From the NCBI GenBank assembly GCA_016715885.1, contig JADJXL010000025.1, positions 868,001 to 932,000 on the forward strand: 64,000 nucleotides of DNA, written 5' to 3'. The position numbers and the translations under genes were made by a program. Of this stretch, positions 26,386 through 35,150 are shown piece after piece (position 1 is the first letter of the stretch; each line of letters starts with the position of its first letter). This stretch comes from Polyangiaceae bacterium (GTDB lineage Bacteria > Myxococcota_A > Polyangia > Polyangiales > Polyangiaceae). The notes below the pieces were generated by a model. The model saw only the letters and a program-made list of their open reading frames with translations, did no database searches and was not told the DNA's origin.

Positions 26386-28200
26386 CTACGGGAAGATGTG
26401 CTGGATGTTTCCGTTCTTGATGGTGATGACTTCTTTTAGGCCATCAATCGGTCTTCGTTGGAGAATCGCTTGCATTTCACTCGGCGTAATGTCGGTATCA
26501 TCCAGATTTACGACGACTCGATCTGTTTGTCTCTTCGCCACTTTCTCGCTAATCTCGTCCCTCGCTCGACCAATTGCCTTCGTGCCATGGGGTGACTTGT
26601 TGTTGGGTCTGGGTTTCGTCTTGGAGACCGTTGGCGTATAGCAATCGAAGTATCGACCTTCAATCCTATAGTCTGGTTTTCTTGACGTTCCCGGTCGCAA
26701 ATCATGATTATGTTCCACGTCATATCCACGCGCAGCGAGCGTATCTGCTGCTTCATGCTGCCGCGCAAGCTTGTGTCTCGTTTCCGCATTGCCCTGTACT
26801 GGCTCCGGCTCCCCCCTCGGCTTCCCGCCCGGTTTTCCTGACGGCACCGTATAGTCCTTTTTTACCGCCTTCGCAACGACGCTCCCGTCTCCCGGCCCGC
26901 TCGGCTTCGGCGGCTCGGGCAAACCACCTCCACCACCGCCCGCTCCTCCCGCGCCCGCTCGCCGCTTTGCAATGCTGTCCTTGACGCGGTCGAGCGCCTT
27001 GCGCACCTTGTCCTTCAGCTTGCTCATGCGCAGCGTCAGCGCTTCGAGCTTCGCCCACAGCTTTGCCATCCGCACGCCTGCACGTGACGCCTTGAGCGGC
27101 TTTGCAATCGCGTCACCCGCAAATGGCAATGCTGCGCCCGCGACGCTCAATCCAGCGCCCGCCCAATCCCGATCCACGAGCGCCATTCCCGCGCCCACCA
27201 AATCGCACACCGGCGTCGGATCGACAATGCCCACGCCGTCGACCGTCAGTTTCGCAGCCTCCCATGCGAGCTCTTTGTTGACGTCCGCCATTTCGGCTTC
27301 GCATGCCGCTTGTTCGGCCAGCGCAGCCTGCACTTCCGGATCGGCCAATACCTCGGGATCGGTATCCGATATCTCGTCGCTCGGTCTTGCCAATGGTCGA
27401 AACACCTCGGATTCGTCCTGCAGGAAAAAACCTCCCGGCTGCGCATCATCCATGGCGGGCTCGCCAAGCTCCGTCGATTCGTCCGCTTCATCCGGCGGCA
27501 ATGTATCGACCTCGCCCCGCTCCGTCGTTTTCCATGCGTATTGGTTGTACTCGGGATCGAAAGCGCCCTCGTGATGCACATACGACTTCGTGCCATCGGG
27601 CTTCGTCGTAATGGTCATGCTCTCGGTCGCCGCTTGGCCCGTGTTCGGATCCAGCGTCGTGCGTTGTCGTATTTCGACGACTTCGCCCGTGATGGGATAA
27701 CGCACGACCTCCATCGATTCGAGCACGATTTGCCCCGTCGCAGCATCGACCGATGTTCGCTCGGTTTTCGATATCGGCGTCGTCGCTGGGGCGCTGACCC
27801 GCACGATGATGTAAAACCGCCCATGCGTATTGGGCATGCCGTCCGGACCGGCGCAATTCATGGCCCACAGATCACCGACACGCACGACCCATTCACCGCC
27901 TGATTTTTGCGTCGTCGAATGCTCGAGCGGTCGACACCATCCTTTGTTGACGCCCGAAATGACGCCGCCCCCCGTTCCCGCTTCATTGCCCTCGCATGTC
28001 GGAATCCGGCTCTTCATGGTGATGACGGGATACCCGTCGACGCGATGTTTTGGATTCGTGTCAATGGCCAATTCCGCACGCGCTCGAATGAAGTACGAAA
28101 CGGGTACCATCGCGCCAGTCGCCGTGGGCGTGAGACAAACGTCCGGCATGATCGACATGATGATGCCTTCCGGACAAGCGCGAGCCAATTCGCGTTTCAT
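26386..28200 (-). CDS. T6SS effector: PAAR-like (DUF4150) N-terminus, CdiA-CT nuclease C-terminus
   Basis: 604 residues from ATG 28200, which overlaps the DUF2169 stop (ATGA). Residues about 15-130 form a DUF4150/PAAR-like tip (IMPDVCLTPTATGAMVPVS, GDLWAMNCAGPD). A linker rich in T/D follows, then a hydrophobic segment GAGLSVAGAALPFAGDAIAK typical of the pre-toxin region, and a Gly/Pro hinge. The last 120 residues (RQHEAADTLAARGYDVEHNH, RKPDYRIEGRYFDCYTP, KRQTDRVVVNLDDTDI, LKEVITIKNGNIQHIFP) match the CdiA C-terminal nuclease domain, known in contact-dependent inhibition as a tRNA nuclease. The protein would ride on VgrG and be injected by a T6SS. The exact substrate is inference. Confidence 0.8.
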   Translation of the reverse strand: MKRELARACPEGIIMSIMPDVCLTPTATGAMVPVSYFIRARAELAIDTNPKHRVDGYPVITMKSRIPTCEGNEAGTGGGVISGVNKGWCRPLEHSTTQKSGGEWVVRVGDLWAMNCAGPDGMPNTHGRFYIIVRVSAPATTPISKTERTSVDAATGQIVLESMEVVRYPITGEVVEIRQRTTLDPNTGQAATESMTITTKPDGTKSYVHHEGAFDPEYNQYAWKTTERGEVDTLPPDEADESTELGEPAMDDAQPGGFFLQDESEVFRPLARPSDEISDTDPEVLADPEVQAALAEQAACEAEMADVNKELAWEAAKLTVDGVGIVDPTPVCDLVGAGMALVDRDWAGAGLSVAGAALPFAGDAIAKPLKASRAGVRMAKLWAKLEALTLRMSKLKDKVRKALDRVKDSIAKRRAGAGGAGGGGGGLPEPPKPSGPGDGSVVAKAVKKDYTVPSGKPGGKPRGEPEPVQGNAETRHKLARQHEAADTLAARGYDVEHNHDLRPGTSRKPDYRIEGRYFDCYTPTVSKTKPRPNNKSPHGTKAIGRARDEISEKVAKRQTDRVVVNLDDTDITPSEMQAILQRRPIDGLKEVITIKNGNIQHIFP

Positions 28201-29088
28201 TCGAGCCTCCCGCACATTGCAACGTCCACTCGCGCGACGCCGTCTTCGTAGATGGGCAGCACGACGCGCCATACGAGCGATACCCGCATGGCCTCCATGT
28301 CGATGAATATTGTGTCGAGGCGCCCCGGCGAACCATAGCGATACCCGACGTGATCGGTCATGGCTGCTGCGATCAGTAGATTCGGCAGCCGAAATGAAAA
28401 ACGCTCATGCTCGGGATGCATCGCCACCAGCTCGACGTCTTCATTGCCGCGCAGATAGCCTTCCGTCACGAGCGACGGCGGCGCCACATGACATGCCTCG
28501 AATCCCGGCGTCGCCGGGGGCCAATCGCGGCACTGGCAAAAAGGATTCCACGGGGCAGTCCTTGCCAAAAAGCAATGGCCTTGCGCCGCCCGTCAGAATT
28601 TGCGGCGCTGGAATGATCATGCCCGAATCGAGTTTTCGTGGGTCGACGTATCCAATGCCCAGTGGGTTCGGCGCATAATCAGCCCCGCCATAAGCGAATT
28701 CATATCGCAAAGGCACTCGATTTACCGGCACCGCCGGCGTCAGCGACCACCCCAAAAGCGGCGCGTGCATCCATGCCCGCGGTCCCGTCACCGTCACGTA
28801 CTTCTTCAATGCACCGACAGCCAAACCTGCGCACCATGATGACGCCTTTCCATTCGGTGCAAACGATGTTGCACGTAGGAGCACATCGGTGCCCAATTTG
28901 AAGGGCACGAGGTCATCTTCTTCGAGCAGCGACTCCTTTTGCGTTTCATCAATCACGAGTGGCTTGTCCCGCTCGATGCGAAAAACTCCCTTTGCGACGA
29001 CCGTGTGAAACGGTGCGTCCTCGAAGTCTTTCGCGGCGAAGGTGGTCACGTCGAGAGGCGTGCGATTGTCCAGGAGAATCATGACCAT
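28197..29088 (-). pseudogene. DUF2169 T6SS adaptor, one frameshift
   Basis: The first frame from ATG 29088 gives MVMILLDNRTPLDVTTFAAK, VTVTGPRAWMHAPLLGWSL, PLRYEFAYGGAD and ends at LLFGKDCPVE. The homology continues one frame over (CRDWPPATPGFEACHVAPPS, ERFSFRLPNLLIAA) to the stop at 28197. One extra T in a T5 run near 28525 or 28565 explains it; the length is 3n+1. DUF2169 proteins are adaptors encoded between vgrG and PAAR-like effectors and help load the effector. The second frame ends in an ATGA overlap with the effector start, which supports the reading that the gene was recently intact. Repaired length is 296 residues. Confidence 0.75.
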
Positions 29089-29095
29089 TCGCCCT

Positions 29096-31174
29096 TCAAT
29101 TCGTATCCACGGGATCACCCGAAAGCTTGACCGATGCACCCGCAACGCCAATGGCGCCCGATGCATTGACGGACACCGAAGTGCCGCCGATGGATACGGT
29201 CGTACCCGCAATGGACACGGGACCCGAAGACAGTAGCTGAATGTCCGATCCGCATAACGTAATTTTGCCCGAGCTTTCCATGATGATGCTCGCTCCGCCG
29301 CAGACGATCGTGTGCCTATCCCCAACGAGCACCGTTTTGCTCGACGCAATCTCTTCGGATTGCGACCCGCCAATCACGGTTTCGCTGGATGCGCCTACGG
29401 CAATCGTTTGCTTTCCGCATATCGTCAGCATTTGATCGCCGCCAACATCCGAAATGTCATTCACGCCCACGCTGCGTTGTGCATGCAAGCCAATGCTTTC
29501 TCGCGAATTTTGCTGCACGAGCCTCGTCGCATGCCGACCCACGCGGACTTCGTCGTCGCGCACCACATTTGTCGCGCGATCGCGCCGCACGGTCACACGC
29601 TCATCGCGCTCCACGGTGGTCATCATGTCTCGCTCGGCATGAACGCGAATGAATTCCGCTCCGCGTTTGTCCTCGAAGACCAATTCGTTGTATCCATGCC
29701 CAGCCGGCGTCGTTGCCGTACGCCATCCGCTTTGCGTCTTGTTCGCCGGAAGCGCATAGGGTACTTGATGCGTCAGCGTGTGCACGCGTCCCGTAATCAC
29801 CGGCAAGTCCGGATCGCCCCCAATGAATTCCACGAGCACTTCGTGCCCCACGCGCGGAATGTTCAACATGCCAAACCCCGCCCCGGCTGCGCCTTGGCTC
29901 ACCGGCACCCAGCACGAGCTTTCATCGTCCCAAGCATTCTCGCGGTCCCATGGAAACTGCACGCGCACGCGACCCAATTCATCGCAATGGATCTCCTCGC
30001 CAGGCGGCCCCACCACCGTTGCGCGTTCAATGCCTTTCGCAACGGGTTTCGGCGTCGACAGCGGCGGTCGATAAGGAGCCTCGATGCTTCGCGCACAACA
30101 AGAATGCGTCCATTCGCTGTCGAAGGTTCCCTCGATGCGCGTTTCCACGATGAGAAGGCCATTCGAACATTCCGAACGCGGATGACCGTCGATGTGGACG
30201 ACAACGCCCGGTGCCAAGTCCAGCGCATTCGTCTCGAATTCGACCGCACATGCATCGTGTCGCAACGCTTCGAGCCGCTTGCGAGCAAGCGTCTTCGCCA
30301 TTTTTTCGTCGCTTCGTACGGCACCTCGATCATCCGCGACCGGCGTTCCGCCTCCAGCCCGCGACGACTCGAATCGAAAAGCACCCGGCACCGATTCAAA
30401 TTGCTCCAACCGGCGATCCGCATCCTTTGCATCGGCCGCAGCAAATAGTGGATACCCCGCAGGCAATCGATCATCACGATCACGCATGGCCACGCGCCCA
30501 GGAGCAACCGCGGCACGTGCGCGCACGCGCGTGACGTATTCGCCCGATACCATCGTCGTGTCGGCTCGAAACGGTAAACGCATCATTCGCGCTTCGGCAC
30601 GCTCTGGTGCGTCCGAAAGCACGACGCGCGTCTTATCGCTTTCCGTCACGAGAAAGAACGAAATGCCAGCCTCTTCGAGCATGCGTCGCAAGAACGATGC
30701 ATCTGATTCATCGTATTGCACTCGGTAATTCCGCGAGGCATACGCTTCCGACAACCGCTTTTCATGAGGCACTTGCCATTCGTCCAAGAGCCGCATAACG
30801 ATGTCAGGTTCCGCAACGTGCTGAAAGACGCGCCGATTCTTCCGTTGGGTCATGAGCCACATCGACGGCACGACGGTCATGGAATAGGTGGACAAGCCAT
30901 CATCGGCCGCTTCTTCGAATCGTGCACTCGACACGATTCCCGACCAACCGCGTGATTCCACGCCGCGATGCAATTCGAACCTCGCCCTCCGCTCGACCAC
31001 GTCGCTCAAATCGACATTCGCGTCTTCGCAATGAGCCTCGAGCTCGATGGTAAAGAAATCCGACATTCGTTCGCGAATGCAAAATCGTCGCACATCGAAT
31101 GGAATCCCCGATTCGAGCGCAAGAGATAGCCCATTGCCTACCGCCGAAATGGCTGGCACCAAATACTTCAACAT
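29096..31174 (-). CDS. vgrG: Type VI secretion spike protein VgrG
   Basis: 692 residues from ATG 31174 (MLKYLVPAISAVGNGLSL); an upstream start is possible. The gp27/gp5-like body is clear: FELHRGVESRGWSGIVSSAR, then RNYRVQYDESDASFLRRMLE, then the OB-fold HCDELGRVRVQFPWDREN and GHEVLVEFIGGDPDLPVITG. The C-terminal needle has repeated short strands (TVSIGGTSVSVNASGAIGVA). The protein forms the trimeric tip of the T6SS tube. No extra catalytic domain follows, so effectors must be carried through the PAAR-like protein encoded downstream. The first gene of a leftward cassette of five. The T6SS core genes are not in the window. Confidence 0.93.
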   Translation of the reverse strand: MLKYLVPAISAVGNGLSLALESGIPFDVRRFCIRERMSDFFTIELEAHCEDANVDLSDVVERRARFELHRGVESRGWSGIVSSARFEEAADDGLSTYSMTVVPSMWLMTQRKNRRVFQHVAEPDIVMRLLDEWQVPHEKRLSEAYASRNYRVQYDESDASFLRRMLEEAGISFFLVTESDKTRVVLSDAPERAEARMMRLPFRADTTMVSGEYVTRVRARAAVAPGRVAMRDRDDRLPAGYPLFAAADAKDADRRLEQFESVPGAFRFESSRAGGGTPVADDRGAVRSDEKMAKTLARKRLEALRHDACAVEFETNALDLAPGVVVHIDGHPRSECSNGLLIVETRIEGTFDSEWTHSCCARSIEAPYRPPLSTPKPVAKGIERATVVGPPGEEIHCDELGRVRVQFPWDRENAWDDESSCWVPVSQGAAGAGFGMLNIPRVGHEVLVEFIGGDPDLPVITGRVHTLTHQVPYALPANKTQSGWRTATTPAGHGYNELVFEDKRGAEFIRVHAERDMMTTVERDERVTVRRDRATNVVRDDEVRVGRHATRLVQQNSRESIGLHAQRSVGVNDISDVGGDQMLTICGKQTIAVGASSETVIGGSQSEEIASSKTVLVGDRHTIVCGGASIIMESSGKITLCGSDIQLLSSGPVSIAGTTVSIGGTSVSVNASGAIGVAGASVKLSGDPVDTN

Positions 31175-31623
31175 TGTCCCCTCGTCGTGGTCTGTGAAGA
31201 CGAGTTCGCATCGTGTGAGACGCGAGCCCATCGGGCGAGAAGAAGGCTACGCGCCGCCGTCACCCGCGCGCAAGCGATTCGTGTGTGCGCGACAAGGGTG
31301 ATGGGACATAGATTGTCCGATGGTCGAGATTTGCTGTGACATTCCTACCACTTTCAACGACGTCACGGCGCAAGAAAGTAGAAAAAATTTCAATTTGAAG
31401 CCTTGACAAGGGTCGGATTCCATGCAAGGGGCTGGGGCAAACCGCCTATCGACTCGTTGCTTCGCATCCTCATCGACGATCGAGCGCCCACGGATGCCAC
31501 TGCTGCGGTCGCCGGGCGACACGGCCACGCCAGCATCCAGAGTCACCAGTGTTTCCCAGTGTTTTCCGACCTGTACGAAAATTACTGGACACGTTGCATC
31601 GAAGACGCGTACCGTCCAGTACC
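31175..31623. other. Intergenic region between divergent genes
   Basis: About 450 bases lie between the starts of vgrG (leftward) and the coiled-coil gene (rightward). There is an AT-rich patch at about 31376-31400 (AGAAAAAATTTCAATTTGAA) and a TTGACA at 31403, but no matching -10 box at 17 bases. Promoters for both directions are expected here, but none can be assigned. No coding frame looks real. Confidence 0.5.
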
Positions 31624-32487
31624 ATGGCAGGCATCAAGACATTACCTCTCAACGCGACCACCGACACGGCGGAGCATCATTATTCGTTTACGTCGGTTCG
31701 CATTCGGCGCCATCCGTTGACCAAGGCGCTGATTGCGGAGACCGATGCATTTCGATCGCAGATCGACGCTGCGATAGCGGAAGAGCGGTCGCTCGTGGAG
31801 GCCGAGATGGAGGCCGGGGCGGCGGTGCATTTCGCTGATCGGGACCTGGATGATTCGGCGACGTTCGTCGCAGCGAATACGGATTCGAAGTCGCCGCTTG
31901 GCAAGCTTCTTTTTGGAGGTTTGCGGCCGAGCGAATTTCGTCGGCCCATTTTGAATTCGCAATTGGAGATCATGGTGGAATGGCCGCAGACGCTGGCCCA
32001 GTCCGACAAGGAGATCTTGAAGGATCACGTGCCCCTTTTGGCGGGTCGATTGGAGACGGCGACGACGGCGGCGAACGAGAAAAAGCAAGCATCGCAGAAG
32101 CTCGCGGAGTTTCGCGCCATTGGAACGCGGGCGAAGCTGAACGAGGCGTTCAATGCATTCCGGAAGTCGCTGTATGGCAAGCTGGGAGATATTCAGCACG
32201 CGAATGCGAGCTTGGGAGCAGGCTGGGCCGAATCGTTCTTTTTGCAGGATGCATCGGACGAGCCTACGATCGCGGAGCTCGACCGCAAGATAGCGGGGGC
32301 CGAAGCGGACTTGGCGGCGTGGAAGAAGCAGCGGGATGTATTGCAGGCGCAGCAGGACGCGGTGGCTGCGGCGCGAGCGGCTGCGGCGCGCAAGGAGAAG
32401 GAAGCGAAGCTCGAAGCGCTGCGCAAAGCGCAGGAGGACATGGCGGCGCAGGCGGCAGCGCTCGAGGCGGAGCTGGAGCAGGGTTGA
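31624..32487 (+). CDS. Coiled-coil hypothetical protein
   Basis: 287 residues from ATG 31624; the frame is open further upstream but without protein-like sequence. The N-terminal two thirds look globular (SFTSVRIRRHPLTKALIAET, SPLGKLLFGGLRPSEFRRPI). Residues about 215-287 are a long heptad-like helix rich in Ala, Lys, Glu and Gln (AARKEKEAKLEALRKAQEDM). No signal peptide or known domain. It is divergent from vgrG and lies within the DNA that separates cas5 from cas4-cas1. Function unknown. Confidence 0.65.
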   Translation: MAGIKTLPLNATTDTAEHHYSFTSVRIRRHPLTKALIAETDAFRSQIDAAIAEERSLVEAEMEAGAAVHFADRDLDDSATFVAANTDSKSPLGKLLFGGLRPSEFRRPILNSQLEIMVEWPQTLAQSDKEILKDHVPLLAGRLETATTAANEKKQASQKLAEFRAIGTRAKLNEAFNAFRKSLYGKLGDIQHANASLGAGWAESFFLQDASDEPTIAELDRKIAGAEADLAAWKKQRDVLQAQQDAVAAARAAAARKEKEAKLEALRKAQEDMAAQAAALEAELEQG

Positions 32488-32583
32488 GCGGTCCCAGGTG
32501 AGCCGTTCGTCGCGGCATCACGTCGCCGTCACTTTTTTGAACTTTCCACGCAACTCGAGGCGCGCCCGAACGATGGACGTATA

Positions 32584-32603
32584 GCAGCGGGAAAAACCGC
32601 TGC
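32584..32603. terminator. Hairpin with perfect 7-bp stem after coiled-coil gene
   Basis: GCAGCGG (32584-32590) pairs with CCGCTGC (32597-32603) across GAAAAA. It lies about 95 bases after the coiled-coil gene stop and before the Rpn-family GTG start at 32631. The following GTTGTTC is only weakly U-rich, so it is a probable but not strong terminator. Confidence 0.5.
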
Positions 32604-32630
32604 GTTGTTCATCGAAGGCGAGGTGCGCCT

Positions 32631-33569
32631 GTGTCCCGACGTAAACATGAAGGCGATGAGCGCAGCGGCATCGATACGATGCTCCGTCATGCGTCTCGAA
32701 GGCATCCGCAGGCATTGCCGCGGTCGCTGTTTGGCGTGGATGACGCCGTGGAAGACGCGACGTGGGTGGAGACGCAGGTCACCGCGAGGCAACGTCGCGT
32801 CGATCGGGCGTTATGCGTCAGGATTGGCGAGCAACGGCGATGGTTGCACGTTGAATGGACTGTGCGTCTCGATCGCGACATCTGCATGCGCGTGTACGAG
32901 TACAACCATTTGCTGACGATGGCTGCGCACACGGATGGTCAAGCGGCGCGTGGGAAAGGGGGGCATGCCGCGGAACCCGTTTCTGTGGACAGTGTAGTCG
33001 TCGTCTTGACGGGGCCGAAGCGTGGGTTACCGAAGACTGGGTTTTACCGAACGTCGTCCAAGGGCGAACCATTTTCTGGCGTGCGCTTTCGCATTGAAGC
33101 GATTTACCTGCGCACGGTGATGGAAATCGAGGCCATGGGGAGTGTTTTCTGGTTGGTCTTCGTTCCGCTCGCCGTCGATGCGGACGAACTTCATGTCGCG
33201 CGGGCGCTCGATGCATTGCAGGCTCGGACGAACCAGCGTGATTTCGAGGATTTGGCGATGACGATGTTGGCGCTTGCCAGCTTGACGAAGGGGTACAAAC
33301 GGGTCATGGAAGTGATAACTTCGCGGGTGTCGAGAAACGTCATGATGGACAACTATCTGTACAGGAAGGGGCAAGAGGAGCTATGGGTGCGCATTGCCGA
33401 GCGGCGACTTGGCCGTCCACTGACAGAGACTGAGCGTGGCCGTGTGGAGAGCCGATTGCTCAAGGCACCGAGGAAGGTGGCCAACGCGGTCGTGGATTTG
33501 TCCGTCGAGGAACTAGCTGCATGGCTTGCACCGAATGGGCATCGGCGCGTCGGGCGGCAAGCAGCGTGA
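32631..33569 (+). CDS. Rpn-family PD-(D/E)XK nuclease-like protein
   Basis: 312 residues from a GTG with GGCGAGG upstream. Residues about 35-180 have the layout of the Rpn/transposase-associated PD-(D/E)XK family: SLFGVDDAVEDATWV, then WLHVEWTVRLDRDICMRVYE (Glu-X-Trp core and the Arg...Tyr helix), then VFWLVFVPLAVDADEL. A helical C-terminal half ends DLSVEELAAWL, a usual tail of the family. Relatives promote recombination or act as defence nucleases. It stands 13 bases from the end of broken cas5, convergent with it, and may have arrived with the DNA that split the cas operon. Confidence 0.6.
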   Translation: MSRRKHEGDERSGIDTMLRHASRRHPQALPRSLFGVDDAVEDATWVETQVTARQRRVDRALCVRIGEQRRWLHVEWTVRLDRDICMRVYEYNHLLTMAAHTDGQAARGKGGHAAEPVSVDSVVVVLTGPKRGLPKTGFYRTSSKGEPFSGVRFRIEAIYLRTVMEIEAMGSVFWLVFVPLAVDADELHVARALDALQARTNQRDFEDLAMTMLALASLTKGYKRVMEVITSRVSRNVMMDNYLYRKGQEELWVRIAERRLGRPLTETERGRVESRLLKAPRKVANAVVDLSVEELAAWLAPNGHRRVGRQAA

Positions 33570-33582
33570 AGGTGGAATCTCT

Positions 33583-34280
33583 CTACTGCGGGGCTCGACT
33601 GGAGCGGCGAGGATCCACGATCGGAACGAAATCCGAAGCCGCAAGTGACAATCGTCCCACTGTCGCCGGTAGCCTCAAGTCGAATCGTTGCCATCGAGAA
33701 TCAATCGATCCGACATGATCGACCCACACGGGTAATTCGATTGTTCCGGTCGGGGTCGGAATCAACTGACACCATGCGCCTTTTGGCTCTTCGACGACCG
33801 ACACGTCATCAATGGCGTCGTCGCTCATACCGAGACAAACGACGCCGGACCGTGTGATTCGCTCGGGTGTCGAAATGGCCTCGTGCACGCGAGCTTCTAG
33901 GCGCGGAGCACCCATCTGCGCACACGTTCCATGCTCGTCGTCGCTATCGATCCAGCAAAGGAACGACAGTCCACAGAGAGTCTCCACATAATCGGGCGCG
34001 CTACCGGCCACGGCTTGCTTTGCAGCAACGCCATATTTGAAGCGGGTCAATTTCCGAAGTACCGTCGCGGTCTTTGGCAGCGGGCTCGGGGAATTTGCTT
34101 TGGCCGCATAGGCGAACGCCAAACGCACGCCCGCATGCGCGGCACGTTTCCACTCTCCGACGAGCGATAGAAGCATGCCGTACACGTTGCCGGCGGCGCA
34201 ACGGGATACGTTTCCGCGTAGGAACGGGCGTATGACTTGCGAAAGCTCGCATAGGGGGCTTGGACGTGTACGAGCAGCAT
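33583..34280 (-). pseudogene. cas5: Cas5 (DevS-like), one frameshift near the start
   Basis: The true N-terminus, MLLVHVQAPYASFRKSYARS then YAETYPVAPPAT, reads from ATG 34280, immediately after the cas7-remnant stop. The rest, VYGMLLSLVGEWKRAAHAG to GVVCLGMSDDAIDDV and TIELPVWVDHVG, lies in the next frame. A missing G at about 34193 (ACG-GTG read as ACGTG) explains the break; the length is 3n+2. The combined sequence is the RAMP-type Cas5 backbone subunit, of the Dev/MYXAN kind. In a working operon it would cap the crRNA 5' handle in Cascade. Repaired length is about 232 residues. Confidence 0.8.
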
Positions 34281-34800
34281 TCATGCGCCTTTCGCGGCAA
34301 CAGCGGCGTACTCGGCGCCAACACGCGCAATACGCGCCTTGGCTTCGCGAAACGCCGCATCGATTCCTTCGAATACCGTCACGCCGGAGCCTTTCAACTC
34401 GGCGCCGAAGGGGCTCCGGGCAATTTCCACCGACGATGAGCCGGGTGGGGAGCGCGTGAGTCGAACTCCCGTTTGAGGCATGCGCCGGGTTGCGGCCCTT
34501 GGCGTCGCCCAGGTGGCCCGCCGCTGTACAGCGACTGCGCCTTTACTTAGCGCTGGCGTTGAAGGCCGCGTAGGGGGGCGACCATGCGGGGGCGTTTGGG
34601 GTTTTTCCCTTTTTGGCTTTGCGTCTTTTCCGCCACTTTCCCAGTCATCTCGGCGCGATAAGGCGCTCGTCAAGTTTAGCACGGCGGCTTCCGCGTCGTA
34701 GGTGCGATTCACTTCGAGGTTTTCGAGCTGGAAGCGATACCGCAACGCGAACCGGATTGCTTCGGCCGAAACGGACGTATGCAGATCATCGTCGACGAAC
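34281..34800 (-). pseudogene. cas7: Cas7 (DevR-like) remnant with the middle missing
   Basis: An N-terminal piece (VDDDLHTSVSAEAIRFALRY, then LEVNRTYDAEAAVLN) and a C-terminal piece (FGAELKGSGVTVFEGIDAAF, REAKARIA) are recognisable as the start and end of a Cas7/DevR backbone protein. The stretch between them is Arg/Pro/Ser-rich and does not look like protein. The expected RLIVGGN just before the C-terminal piece lies in another frame, so there is a second break near 34425. Less than half of the usual 300 or so residues remain. The stop touches the cas5 ATG, preserving the original gene junction. Confidence 0.65.
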
Positions 34801-34857
34801 TTTGCGGTGTTTTCGTTTTGCGGCCGCTCTTGGGTCTTCCGTTGGATTCTTTGAGGT

Positions 34858-34992
34858 TCACGCGGCTGGCGGACTCTTCTTGAAATCGTCTTTGTTGTAA
34901 CTCACGAGGGCGAACAGGAGCAGGTTTTGCAGGCGATCGAAATTCCGTGGTTCGAAGATGAATTTCCGGATTCGAGCCGAATGGTCGATCAT
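34858..34992 (-). CDS. Small ORF with very strong ribosome-binding site
   Basis: 44 codons from ATG 34992, preceded by AAAGGAGGAGG at a good distance, the strongest Shine-Dalgarno seen in the window. It reads MIDHSARIRKFIFEPRNFDR then LQNLLLFALVSYNKDDFKKS. It overlaps the stop of the preceding fragment (ATGA). It may be the intact start of a gene whose remainder was lost, lying where the cas7 N-terminus is expected; the sequence itself is not clearly Cas7. The opposite strand is also open here, so the reading is tentative. Confidence 0.4.
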   Translation of the reverse strand: MIDHSARIRKFIFEPRNFDRLQNLLLFALVSYNKDDFKKSPPAA

Positions 34993-35150
34993 GGTCGGCA
35001 AGCCTCCTCCTTTGGTCGCACCGGCGCGAGGTCCCGGGCGCGCATGTCGAGCAAGAATCGCAATCCGGCCTCGGCAGCACCCCCGACGACGCGATTGAGG
35101 TAGCTATCGTACAGCTCTTTACCGGCGGCGACATTGGGCCTTTGCAGCGC
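34989..35150 (-). pseudogene. Gene fragment between cas8 and cas7 remnants
   Basis: Reading leftwards: RPNVAAGKELYDSYLNRVVG, GAAEAGLRFLLDMRARDLAP, then VRPKEEACRP and a stop that overlaps the next ATG. It looks like the C-terminal end of a real protein, with a stop codon just upstream in frame. It may be the tail of cas8 after an internal deletion, but I do not recognise it as such. The stop-start coupling to the next small ORF fits an operon. Confidence 0.4.

Noticed and set aside
31403..31431. TTGACA as a -35 box upstream of the coiled-coil gene
   Set aside because: No -10-like hexamer at 16-18 bases.
34440..34500. tRNA-like word GTCGAACTCCCG, as in a T-loop
   Set aside because: The flanking bases do not form the T-stem or acceptor stem, and no anticodon arm is present; it lies within the cas7 remnant.
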